Below the pieces are notes generated by a model, which worked only from the letters and a program-made list of their open reading frames with translations, made no database searches and was not told where the DNA came from. Positions 35,355-48,200 of a stretch of 64,000 nucleotides of DNA are shown here, piece by piece (the stretch's first letter is position 1; each line of letters begins with the position of its first letter). The translations under genes were made by a program, and so were the position numbers. This stretch comes from Apoderus coryli (lineage: Eukaryota > Arthropoda > Insecta > Coleoptera > Attelabidae). The stretch is taken from assembly GCA_911728435.2 (NCBI GenBank), contig OU452200.1, positions 27,357,715 through 27,421,714 on the forward strand. The letters are read 5' to 3'.

Positions 35355-35809
35355 GGGTTATTCTTTCGTACTGAACTAAGTGAACAATCTGAAAATTGTC
35401 AGTTCATGCACGATTGTGCGTATTCTTGTGACATCGGTCACTTCTACCAAACTGATTAAAATTCCTACCCCCCTTACCGCTTACTGATCAACCTCTAGGT
35501 ACCGGTTAGTTCGTTCAGTTAACAGTTAACCTCTAAAAGTATTGAATTTTGAGAGATAATAATTGGAATATGATTTCGATTCCAACCAATAAATTGTAAA
35601 AGTTTAAAACATGGATAATAATATCATGGAAGAAATAATTTTCCAGTTTTCAGAGCAGATTTGGTTGTTCTCACAAGTTTTCCAGGTTAAGTGAAAGACA
35701 ATCACAAAAAAGATGATCTTTCGGTTTCGCCAAATATTCAGTTCAGTATAAACACATTCAGTGTAATCACACTCACTTGTTCAGATAAATCACTACGAAA
35801 GAATAATCC
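35355..35809. mobile_element. 455-bp TIR element, copy B
   Basis: It has the same termini as copy A, flanked by TA on both sides (35353-35354 and 35810-35811), which fits a Tc1/mariner-type MITE. It lies in the same orientation as copy A, about 1.7 kb apart and only about 330 bp upstream of the IPO11 start codon. Confidence 0.85.
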
Positions 35810-36140
35810 TACTATAGAATGTCAAATGTCAATGTACAATGTAGACATGCAAAGAAGGTCATTCTAAACCTATAAATAATAATAAAAGGAAATTTGGAAT
35901 TATTTGTTATTTGTAATTCAAACATCGGAAAAGATAGTATGATTTGATTTTTATTATTCTCTTACGTGTAAAAGATTGTGTTTGTTTCGTAGTGAAAGAT
36001 TTTATTACAGTTGGGACGTACCTACTAGGTACTAGTTTTAGAATATTTAAGAACCCGGTAACCCATAACCTCACTTTATTGTTTGTGAACATTACAATAG
36101 TTGGTACTATCTACAACCATTGAGTTTTTCCGATTCGGCC

Positions 36141-36278
36141 ATGGATGTAGCCACAACGAATCCGTTGGTGTTAGAGGTGCTTCAACAGGCTGCTAGTCAA
36201 AATCCAGAAGTATTAAAGCCAGCTGAGGAAAAACTGAAAGAATGGGAGACACAATCTGGATTCTATGTTGTTTTATAT
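36141..36278 (+). CDS. IPO11: IPO11 exon 1
   Basis: It starts MDVATTNPLVLEVL and ends GFYVVLY before GTACGG (phase 0). An in-frame TTG lies upstream, but there is no upstream ATG in this exon. Confidence 0.92.
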
Positions 36279-39200
36279 GTACGGTTGTTCATGTGGTTTC
36301 TTGCATATATTTTAATTGTCTATTTACATTCTAGAATGTTATGTCTGATCAAAATATTGAATTAAATGTACGATGGATAGCAGTTCTCTATTTGAAAAAT
36401 GGAATTGACCGGTACTGGAGGAAAAACGCACCAGAGTTAGTTGCAGCGACACCACATCGACTAATTTCAATTAATAAAAATATTACCATTTTGTTTTAGT
36501 GCCATTTCAGAAGATGAAAAAGAGAGTATTCGTCAACATTTGCTGAGTCATTTCATGGAATCTATAACACAGATAGCTGTTCAACGGGCTGTAATAATTT
36601 CAAAAATAGCTAGAATGGATTGCCCTAACAATTGGCCAGAATTATTTCCTACACTTTTACAGGCCGTTGAGAGTAGTGACAGTCTTGTTCAACATCGAGC
36701 TCTGCTAACGTTACATCATGTGGTAAAAGCTATATCCTCAAAACGATTACCAGGTAACGTTGTTGTTTACATCTTTATCTTAATAGGTATTTTAACATTT
36801 AAAACAAATCTGTGACATATACATGGAAAATGAAACATATCATCCATAAAAATTAATTTAACCGCATTTTAGTAGATTTAAAAAAAAATCTAACTATTCA
36901 GGAGATCGACAGAACCGAAATATAGAAATTTTTTATGCAGTCCTCAGTTCAAAAGTTTATATATTAATATATGGGATATAGCAAATTTGTGCGCACGTTC
37001 TAGCCGTATTTTTGGACCAATCGAAACAAAATTTGGTTAAAAAATCAGCTAGGTTAAGTTGATTTTAAAAATGGCGCCCTGTCAAAGTTTAAAAAAATCA
37101 TATTTTTTTCATTGTTAGTAGAAAATACCCATGTTACATATCAAATTAATAAAATTATGGGTTTAACATGATAGCTGCATTGACTTTTCAGTGACAATTT
37201 AATTTCTTAGGCAATGCATGTTATTCTCGTCATATGAGTATTGGAGTTATGATAAAGATTAGTCAATTTACAACGAATTATCGATTAATAAAGATACATA
37301 TTGGCTGGTTTCTAAACTTTTTGCTTCCGTTGACAGAAACAAGATATCACGACATTTTACCTTACTGTCGTAGAGGCATGCCTCCAAATCAGCATACATT
37401 TCCAAATAGTTTTCCAATATAAAATTTTTATAGGTAGCTTGCAAACCATAGGTAGATTTAGAAATATGTGTAAATCTCTTCAATCTTTATTATATGGATA
37501 TGGGTGACCACACTGCTGAAGCGTACTCTAAACAAAGCACCACCAAACAGCTTAAGTGTGTAATAGACATTCGTGAACTCACAAGAACATCGCTTAACAA
37601 AAACTGAGAAGTTTTAGTAATCCTGTAACTTTTGCTGTGATATACGGAACAAAGCTCAAGGCACTGTCAATTGAGCCACCTGGTTCCTTAACCACGTCTA
37701 CTGATTTTGAGTACTGGCTGACACAAGGTGTCTGGAGATGAATGTAATGTTTTGAGCTTGTAAAAGAAACATACTTCAAACATTACTTCATCAATGGTGG
37801 TTAGCGCGCCAAAAAGATTCAGTTTCTTAAATTTTGAACGGTGGTGCCCTTTTTTGATTCGTGCTTTTTTAAATTTAGGATGATTTGCTACTCTTTACAC
37901 TATAAGTACTTATAGAATAGAAAATTTTTGAATTAACAATTAACAAATTAGTGGACGTTACGTTATTTGATTTTAATTTTATTATTTTAGGAGATAGAAG
38001 GAAATTTCAGGAATTTACAAGCAATATATTCACTTATATGTTAAACATATGGAATACGTTCACACAGTCGTTTATAAATGACATTGTACACAATGCACCA
38101 GTTGAACAAATGAGAACGAATATGGAGAAAGCATTGTTAGCATTGAGAGTTTTAAGAAAACTAACTGTGTTTGGTTTTCATCATCCACATCAGAATGAGG
38201 AATGCATGAATTTTTTGAATATGATTTTTGATAGGATCAAAACAGTGATGCAATGCTGTAAGTTGATTTTAGATACCTTATCAATAATAGGTTATAATTT
38301 GCATTCTAACACTTTTGTTTGTCTATCATTGATTTTTTGCCATTCCAAAAAAAAAAGAAGATATTTAAACTATTTAGTTTAGATAATAAAAAATATATTT
38401 AATGTTAGAATTTGAGTGTAGAACTAAATACATACAACATTTCCTAGGATAGGTGGCTGAATGTACCCAGAATTTTTGAATTTAAAAAACATCTTTGATT
38501 ATTGTCCGACAATTTCCCAAATTTTACTCAAGTCTATTATATTATACAGGGTAAATTACAACGAATTTAATAAACATCGCGTCTAATGAAGTGTACCTTT
38601 ATCATTGTTGTTATTATTGGATATTAGAAGTTTTAATGAAAACAGAAAACGACGAACTTGTATAAACATTGTTCTACATAAGCGCCGTTATTCTCTACAC
38701 ATTTTGAAGCAGATAGGTATCTAAAATTTTCAAAACAAGTCTGAATGCCGAGTAATGAATGCTATTACCCGTCTCAGTACAGTTGAGCTAGATATGTGCT
38801 TAATTGGCAAAAAGTTTAAGACCATTTTGTGAAATAGTTTTTTGCTGTATTACCTTTTGTTTGTTATTTATTGTGTGAGTTTTTGGACCTACTGTTTAGT
38901 GTGGATTCCGAAACACGGTCATCGACTGCCAGCCACTAGCACCCATGACTATGTACTTGATTACCGTGATCGCACCGACAGGTGTCTGAACATGTGGTCA
39001 TCTGCGGAACGCATGAGGAAATGCGAAAGCAACATCAGAATTAAATACATCCGAGGAGTACCATCCATTATAAGCACTGGAGATAATCGTTTAAACTAAC
39101 TGCCTTGTCTAACTTGTACTGTGATGTAACGTCCTGCATTCAGCCATTAGTGACTGAGGATAACTATCATCCAACTTTGCTGATATCCATACTTGCTAAA

Positions 39201-42200
39201 CAAGAATCTCACCAAAAAAGCTTTGCCTCTGGCGCTGCAAGCAACAAGTATAACTTCAGAAAGGCAAATTTTGAAATGTTATATGAGCAGATTCTACTTT
39301 GTGACTGGACATTTTTGACCGTAATTGATAACATAAACGATGCAACTGATAAGTTTTATCAGAAACTGATGGTTATTTTTGATATGTGCGTACCAAAATA
39401 CAGAACCCGTAAAAGTATATACACGTACCCATGCTGGTTCAGTCATGATTTAATTAGAGATATTAAACAAAAATCAAAATATTTTCTAAAGTGGAAATCT
39501 ACTAGATCTCAATACTATTTCAATATGTTTTGTTCATTGCGTACAAAAATTAAACGCACTATCGATGTTGATTACCAAAATTACTTATTGCATGTACAGA
39601 GCACAATTAAAGTCGACCCTAGGGAGTTCTGGAGATTTGTCCAAAGCAAGAAACGTCGATCCCGCATTCTGGGTGAGATGATTGATATTTTGGGTCAGAG
39701 AGTGTCGAATCCGCAGGTAATAGTAAATTCATTTGCGGATTTTTTCAATTCTGTTTATCGTCCATCACGGAATATACAATTTGCTGAATCTAACAATTTT
39801 AATGACACGGTTTCTATTGGAATGCTAACGGAGGATGATGTTATAAAGGCTCTTAAAAAACTTAAGGCCAAAATGACATCCGGGCCAGATAATATTCCGT
39901 CTTTTCTTTGCGCGATTGTGCATATGCTCTCTCAAAACCTCTGCTGACATTATTCAACAAATCACTTCAATCAAAGATATTCCCAAGCTGCTGGAAAATT
40001 TCGCAAATTTGTCCAATCCATAAGTCCTCTCAAACTGAGCAGATAACCAATTATCGTCCTATTTCATTGCTATCTAACTTTGCAAAAATTTTTGAAACTA
40101 TAATTCATGAAAAGATATTCAGTCAAACGAAGCTACGCATCATGTCGCAACAGCATGGGTTTTTTCAGAGTAGATCCACTATTACCAACTTGGCTTGCTT
40201 CATGCAGGATGTCTTCAATGCGGTTGGTAAGGGTTCTCAAGTCGATGTTATCTACACTGATCTATCCAAGGCATTCGATAGGATTGATCATTCTATCGTT
40301 AGACAGAAGAGATCTGATATCGGATTTCATGTGAATCTCATCAATTTCTTTGATTCTTACTTCTCAGGTCAGTATGTTGAGTATAACGGTTTTCAGTCCT
40401 ATGAGTTTGCTGCGACTAGTGGAGCACCGCTGGGTAGCATATTGGCCCCATTAATTTTCTCGATATATATCAATGATATGCACAACCCGTCTCTATTGTT
40501 TGCCGATGGGCTCTCTCTAAATATTGCTAAATGCAAACAACTTACTATATCTAAACGCCACTATCCATTTAAGTATAACTATAAACTAAAAAACACACAC
40601 CTACATGTAATTAAATATCTGGGGGTATTTATTGATAGTGACTTATCGCTTGAATATCATATTCAGCACATAACCCAAAGTGCTTTAAAGAGTTTGGGCT
40701 TGCTGGAAAGGATTTTCAAGGTACTGATTGCTTGCTGAATTTGTATTACTCCTTAGTGCGATCAAAACTCGAATATGCTTCATTTATCTGGGCACCTATA
40801 TATCACATCCATATAAATAAATTAGAGTATGTACAGCGTAAGTTTTTAATGTATAAGATCGATGGTCACTTTCCGGTTCGAGGAATCGACCATCAATATC
40901 TGTTATCGAGATTTCATAATGACTCACTTATTATGCGCAGAATCGTGTCAAGTGAGATAATATTATTTAAATTGTTAAATGGTATGATCGATTGTCTATC
41001 TCTACTTGAGCAATTGCATTTTAACGTACCTCAGTACTTTGCACGACATCATCAATTATTCAAATTGCCATACGCGCATGCTAATTATGAAACCAAGGCT
41101 CCCTTATATCAAGCATGCTATCAATGCAACTATAGAAATATTGATGGGATGGTCAACTACTTTGGTGGTGCACTCTCCTCTTTTAGAAATAACGTGCTCA
41201 GATATCTCCGCACCTTGAGCATTTAGGGTCCCGCGCTCTTCTATTTCTATTTCTATTTGTAATCTGTCAATTTCTGTTTGGTGTTGATTTCTTGTATATT
41301 CATATTTTATATAAATGTGTAGAATTATGAAATTATGTTTATTATTATTATGTATTGATCTTGATACGGTTTTTGTTTTGTTTCATTTTTTTTTAGAATT
41401 ATTAATTAGTTTGTTGTGATATAGTTGATTATATTTTTAGTCATATTGTCTTGTAATTGGGTTCCTAAACCTGTTAGACAATAAAGAGTATTATTATTAT
41501 TATTATTATCTCCCACCCCTTTGTGAAATAGTTTAAATGAAAGAGTTGTAAGTAACTGCAGATTGCTGGTTTAACTTCAAAATTGAATGCAGGCTATTAT
41601 TATTAATTGTTATAACTGACCCCATATAATATCGATTTGAGTAAAATTTGATGAATTGTGGTTTTGGTTTTCAAATTATTTATTTTCGATTTTTTTAATT
41701 CGAGGATTATGGTAGGGTTGTCATGATCATCATTCGCCCCAAGACGATTGCTGGCGATGGTGGTTATGTCATGTAACATATCGAAAGAAGCATACGTGCA
41801 CATTTGGTCCATTTTAAATATAGCACCAACATCAACGTTAAAAAGATTTATCTTATTCTCATGGAGAAGATTTTGAGACAGGAAAATATTTGTTTTTTAC
41901 TTATTTATCTCACAATTTTCCTAGCATCCTTCATGACCCTTACATGAATGCTTTGATTTTAAAAAGGAGCTTATATAAGCGTAAACATTAACACCGAAAT
42001 ACAAGTATTATATATAATTATACAAGGTGAGTTATGACGGACACCACGGATTTTTATGATAGATATATTTATTTTTGTTTGCGGATAAATTATGTAGGCA
42101 CCTAAAAGCTACATTTTTTAAATGATTTCATTTAATAATATACAGGCTTCTTCAAAATAGGGTGCCATATCATAGACTTTCATAAGGGTTCCCTATACCT

Positions 42201-45200
42201 AATTACAGAGCGTTTTGATTTGGAAAAAAATTGTTTGTTACCAAACGAAACTATTCTTTTGTCAAAACTGCCTCTGGATCTCAAAAATAAACTGTTCCGT
42301 TTATTTATTTACCAATAAATTGTGAGAAATGCTGCTTTTTCGGTTCTATTATTATTAAAATCAGACTATAATATCTTTATTCACTCAATGGAAAATCCTG
42401 TGTTTTTTTGTTCTATCATGTGACCACTTCAATGGTCTTCCCAGAAGTACTAAGATATCTAAATCTTCATGTTTTATGCTATTCAACATTTTATGTATTT
42501 ATTAAGAATTTAACTTTATAACACTCTGGAGCCAGTTAAATAGACCACCTCTTCTGATCCATATTTTTTGTTCTTAAAGTGCCGTTAAACCTCATCTCGC
42601 CACCACCCACATTAATACTCAATCAAATGTGATGATCTGTAGTATGCAATAAATGATTTTCTCGGTGTCATAATAATGGTAGTTATGACGATTAAGATGG
42701 CTATTGTTATGAAGCGTTACCCCATCGGTAAACAATACGTATCGATCAAAGTTACTTCTGCACTAAGTTTTTCGGGGATTGTTACATAAAAAAGTAATTC
42801 TCCTTTCAAAATCTGTTCCATATACATTTTAATGTAGTCGAATATGATACATAAAAAAATTAATTTCAAATTTGAATAACTTTGAAAAAATATAAACATA
42901 TAATGAAATTCAATCATCACGGCGAAGCACAAGTTCTGCGGCCGCCAAAATTTGTGTGAATGTGTCATGAAACAAATCACAATTCTGACACACCACATTG
43001 AACGTGCGAGACATGGTGAATAATGGGGACTTCAACATAATATTGGTTCTGGCTCTATCACAACGAAATAATTGATGACTTCTCGAGTTTATTCGCGGAA
43101 CAGTCAGACGGAATCCTTCAAGCAGCTCAGAACAATCAATAACGCCGCTAAACACTATAAACATTGCTTATGCATCAAAGATCCCGCCTCAATTGCAATG
43201 CTTGCACCCCAAAACTGCCCGTTAAATAGCCATATGGCTCACCACGCTCATAATATCCACAATCGGATTTAAAACAGAGAATTTTGCGTTGTACTCCTTC
43301 AATGTTCTGCTTGTAACAACTATACCAGGGATACTATATCAGAGAGCAATATTTGAGTTTGGACCTGACGTACGCGAGGTACAATTTTTTTAGCGTATTG
43401 ACATGCGAAAAATCTACCTTTTCTAATGATGTACCCATATCCCTTGAATGCATAAGCTATCATCGTCATTATGTGTTCGCTGAAGGTAAAGCGCGAATCG
43501 AACATAACACTGGTATTTTCCACATGTGACAATGCAGTGTCATGAATTTTATATTCAAAATCAATAGGAAACGTTCTCCTATCCTCCTTATATAAAACAA
43601 CTTTGCAATTTACCGGGTTCAGCATAAGATTATTGGCATCGCACCAATCACCGACCAAATTCAGACTTTTCCAAAACGTGACAGCCGTCAACAGAGTCCA
43701 CAGTGGAGGAAATCTTCAGATCATCAGCAAAAATCATCCTTTCAGAATTTAAATTCTTTCCCAGGTCGTTAATAAAAAGATTCGAACCTTGAGGTATTCC
43801 TGATGTTGCATGGGAGCTTCTCGATTTATAACTATTACTAGTTAATAAGGAACAGGTATAGGATACCTATATACTTTTAGGAAGACCATTTAATTGGTCA
43901 CATGATAGATCTAATTTATACAATACAGGGTGTTTCCTTTGATATAAGGTAGATGTTATAGTTGGCATGTATTAATGACAGAACCGAAAAATCTGAACAC
44001 CCAGAATAGTATTTTTTGCAATTAAATTCGCACATATATCAAGGTCAACTGTCTATTTGTGAGATCTAGAAGTAGTTTTGACCAAATTAGGTTTAGTGAC
44101 AATCAATTTACGTACAATTTAAGAAAAATAAAAATTAATCAAAATACTCTGTATTCAGGTATTATAGGGAAACCTTACGATAGTTACCTTATTTTTCATA
44201 CTCGTCGTGACTCACTCTGTATATATTGCATAATTTTTAAATTAATGAAATATTAATAATTGTTTTAGATAACCAGATCCGAACCAAGGGTCCTAAATAT
44301 CCGATAGAAATATGCGAGAAATATATTATTCATTTGACCAAAGTCCTTGTTTCACTTCTTGATGCCCATCCATTTTCATTTATTGATTTAATTCAGCCCA
44401 CATTAGAATTCACAACATATTACCTTTTTACTGATGAAGGCATAGCATTCCTATTTGAACGATTTATGATACAGTGTTTTAATTTGATAAAGAACATATT
44501 GTTATGTACTGAATATCGGCCAATGAAAGTAGTGCAAATGACAAAAAATCCGGAAACGGTACGGGCACATAAAATTGTAGAGCAGTTTTTCCAACCGCAG
44601 GTATTAACAGATGTTTGTAGAAAACTTGTTGTCCATTACTTCATACTTACACCACAAGAGCTGGAATTGTGGGATAGTGATCCAGAAGCATTTTCTAATG
44701 ACGAAGTAGGAGATAGTTGGAAATATAGCTTACGAGTAAGTTAATATTTTTAGTAAGCGTATTAAAAAACCGGAGTTTGTTTGTTTTCAACTCTATTTCC
44801 TGGATGTTTTTGGTTTTTGTCTATTTTTCAAGAATCAAATAACGGTCTGAGGAAATAAACCATTCGAAACGTCAAACTGTTGGCACCTGATGTTAGATTT
44901 GACGTGTTTTAGAAGTTGTTCTCATATTTCAGTTTTATTTTCAGCATGCCTCCTGTGATAGTGAATACAACAAAGTATTTTAGGTTAATCGTTGTAGATT
45001 TCGGTATTCGTAAAAAATATTTTTTTATTAAGAAATAATATGCTTGCTTACAATATACCTACTTAAATCTTTTTTTGGAATAAAAGTCAACCTCCACGTA
45101 ATAAATTTAATAGATTTCTCTAAAAATCTTTACATCTACCAAACATGTTTCCGAGCCCAGGCCCCTCATCAGTGGTTATCAAAATTACAAAAAGCTCTTT

Positions 45201-48200
45201 CATCATTATTGTTACAATTATTTGGTTTATCAGGAGAAATGTATTAATTCTGGAAAGAAGCATGTATTTAATATTTCGATGTATTATAATTTATAAATTT
45301 TTTGATAAATAAATCACATAATATTTTTGTTAATTTCTTAAAACATTAAAATCTACTGTCAAAAAACTTTGTGTTGCTCACTTACTTAAATCTATTTTAT
45401 TATAATCAATTCAAACCATTGGCATTCGAAATTATATTTTTGAAGACTGGTTCCACTCATTAGGTTTACACCACATTTTAGAGTCTGTTCTAACGTTGGT
45501 ATGTCGATGTCGGATCGAAATTTGTCACCGCGGGTTCCTGTTGAAATTTAGTTACAGCAAAAAAAAAAAAATACATAAAAACACTTTTGATTTACAGCGT
45601 GATTCCTAACTATTTTTTTTGCTGTCTCATATCTATCATATGGGTCAGGCTCCGATTGCACGAGCTAATACTCTTACGGTTTTGGGAGTCGTATTTGATT
45701 CTAGGTTGCCATTCGCTGGACACATCAATACTAAGACGTTTAATTTAACCAGCTTAGAGTCGAGAAGAGAAGAGTTGGCTTTTTTACACATTTCTTTTAT
45801 AATTTAATTCATAATAAAATTATTTTTTAATTAATTTATTAAGTAAAATTAACTTTTTTATCCTCCGAATGAACAGTTGTCAGAATTTCCCTTTTTATCA
45901 TACTCGATCCCGGATCAATGTTTGAACAAAAGCACCTCTTAATGTATTTTATTCTAAAATCAATATCATATCTGCTGACTTTGATATTTCCATCTGTTCT
46001 CTGGAACAGCTTAATCGGTCTATTTTGGAGAATTTCTAGATTAATCGTCTCATTTTGTGTGCCGCTTATTATTAATTAAGCTTGATGAACTGCATATGCG
46101 TTTATGGTAAAATTTTTTTGTTATTTTATTATCTTCTTACCTCTGTATTATTTGATATTGTTAATATGTTATATCAAAATGTTATTGATTTCTTTTTCAT
46201 GGCTTGAATCACTGAGGCAATTATGCTTATGTATCTGTATTTGTTTAATATTTCATTTTATGTCAAGACAATTTGTCCTGTAATCTTGCTGTTGGACAAT
46301 AAATGCTATTATTATTATACCAAAATGCTGTTAAAATATTTGATGCTAATAAAGTGCAATTAAAACACATCTAAATACATATAGAACTCTTTAGTAAACA
46401 AATATTATAACATAGTTCAAATGAGACCTATACTTTTATTAAAATATGTTTTAATGTTTTTGCTTTTAGCCTAGTATGGAGAGAGTGTTTTTTACGTTTT
46501 TCCACGAATTCAGAGATATTCTTACACCATTAATATTAGAGCTAGTCAACGAATGTAATGTAATTATACCACCTGATAATATGGAACAACTATTGAGGAA
46601 AGATGCAGTTTATAATGCAATTAGTATGTGTGCTTTCGACTTATATGATGAGGTATTTAAAGTATATTATAGTTTTACTTGCATATAATTTAAGTTTTTT
46701 ATATTATTTTGATACTATTCATATTCCATCATTTTTATTGTTAAACTATAGGTGTACTACAACCAGTTTAAGTACTCAGTGCACCACAACTTTCAAAGAT
46801 TTTGACATTTTCAATGACAATTGATTGGTTTCCGATACTCCGTTGTTGGGGTATGACCATTTTGTTTACGGTATCTTTCGTTTCATAAAAAAATAGATCA
46901 GGTTCGCGAAAACCACAGGGTTCTATATTTAAATATGGGACACCCCACAGTGAATTTACTTTATCTTTATATCTAAATATATAAAGCGCATTTCTTATGG
47001 GAAATCGTTAAGGTCCAAGAACGCTAAAAATGGTTATTTTTAAGGTCACGCGCTTGATGGCCTCGCGAGGTTATAAACGATGTAAATGACATAACGATGT
47101 ATTGACATAAATTACGTAAATGACATAAACGATGTAAATGACATAAAGATGTAATTGACATAAACGACGTTTATGTCATTTACATCGTTTATAACCTGAC
47201 CTTGAATAGAACAATTTTTGGCGGTTTTGGACCTTAGCGATTTCCCATGTTATTTTCCATAAAAAATGCGGCAGAATACAGAACAATCCATTTTATGCAA
47301 GTAACCCAATAATAATTATTGTTAAACACTGAAATATTGATTTTTTTCCAGGTGAACTTTGATGAATGGTTTTCAAATACTTTATTACAAGAACTTAAAA
47401 TTAAACATAACAATTATCGGGTTATCAGGCGGCGTGCGGTAGCCCTAATCGGCCGTTGGACAAATATAAAACTTTCATTTGAGCTGCGACCGGCACTATA
47501 TGAATGTTTAATTAGTTTATTGGGATCAGATGAAGATATGGCTGTTCGGTTAACTGCAGCAACCTCTCTTCGATATGCCATTGATGATTTTGAATTTAAC
47601 TGTGATCAGTTTAGGGACTTCATGTTCCCAGCCTTTAATGCATTATTTGTATTACTAAAAGGGACTACGGAATGTGAAACGAAGGTGAGTTAAGTACATA
47701 TACAGTGAGGTCCAAAAGTGACGCGTAAATTTGATAACGTTTGAAGCAACCATTTTTTGGAAACGTTTTTCTCATTGTCCATAAGAGTCTAAAATATTTG
47801 TTGTTATAAAATTCACTTAAAGTCAACTGTTACCGGGATGTTTACGTTTGAATAGCATAAGACGCACTCATAAATATTCATCTATTTCTTTAGTTTAAAA
47901 AAACAAACAATAAAAACTGTCTTCCGTTCTCTTCTTGATAGCAGGCAAGCTGTATTTTGAATTCTTTGATAGCGTTTAGGATAGGATATAACTAATAAAA
48001 CGTTTGTTATTTATTAGCGAAAGCGTCGAGAAAATAAGTAAAATGGAAGAAAACAGTTACTCAAATGAAGTTTGAATGAAGTTATTTATTATTCGTTGGA
48101 AATGTGACAAAGTTATAAATATAACATTCAGGAAGTTCAATGAATTGTATCCTGATATACAACCAATGGACATGAGGATGTTCGCACTAATACAAAATAA

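Larger units (their letters stand above)
32976..36140. promoter_or_regulatory. Shared upstream region of serine--tRNA ligase and IPO11
   Basis: This is about 3.2 kb between two divergent genes, so it should contain both promoters. I see no TATA-type element that can be trusted. It contains two TIR elements (33153-33608, 35355-35809), a GC-richer block at about 34000-34290 that could be a solo LTR or a promoter island, and a TCTCT microsatellite (34701-34739). Confidence 0.5.

Noticed and set aside
36120..36140. An upstream extension of IPO11 beginning at TTG (SFSDSA before MDVATT)
   Set aside because: There is no ATG there; the first ATG in frame is at 36141 and fits the start of known importin-11 proteins.
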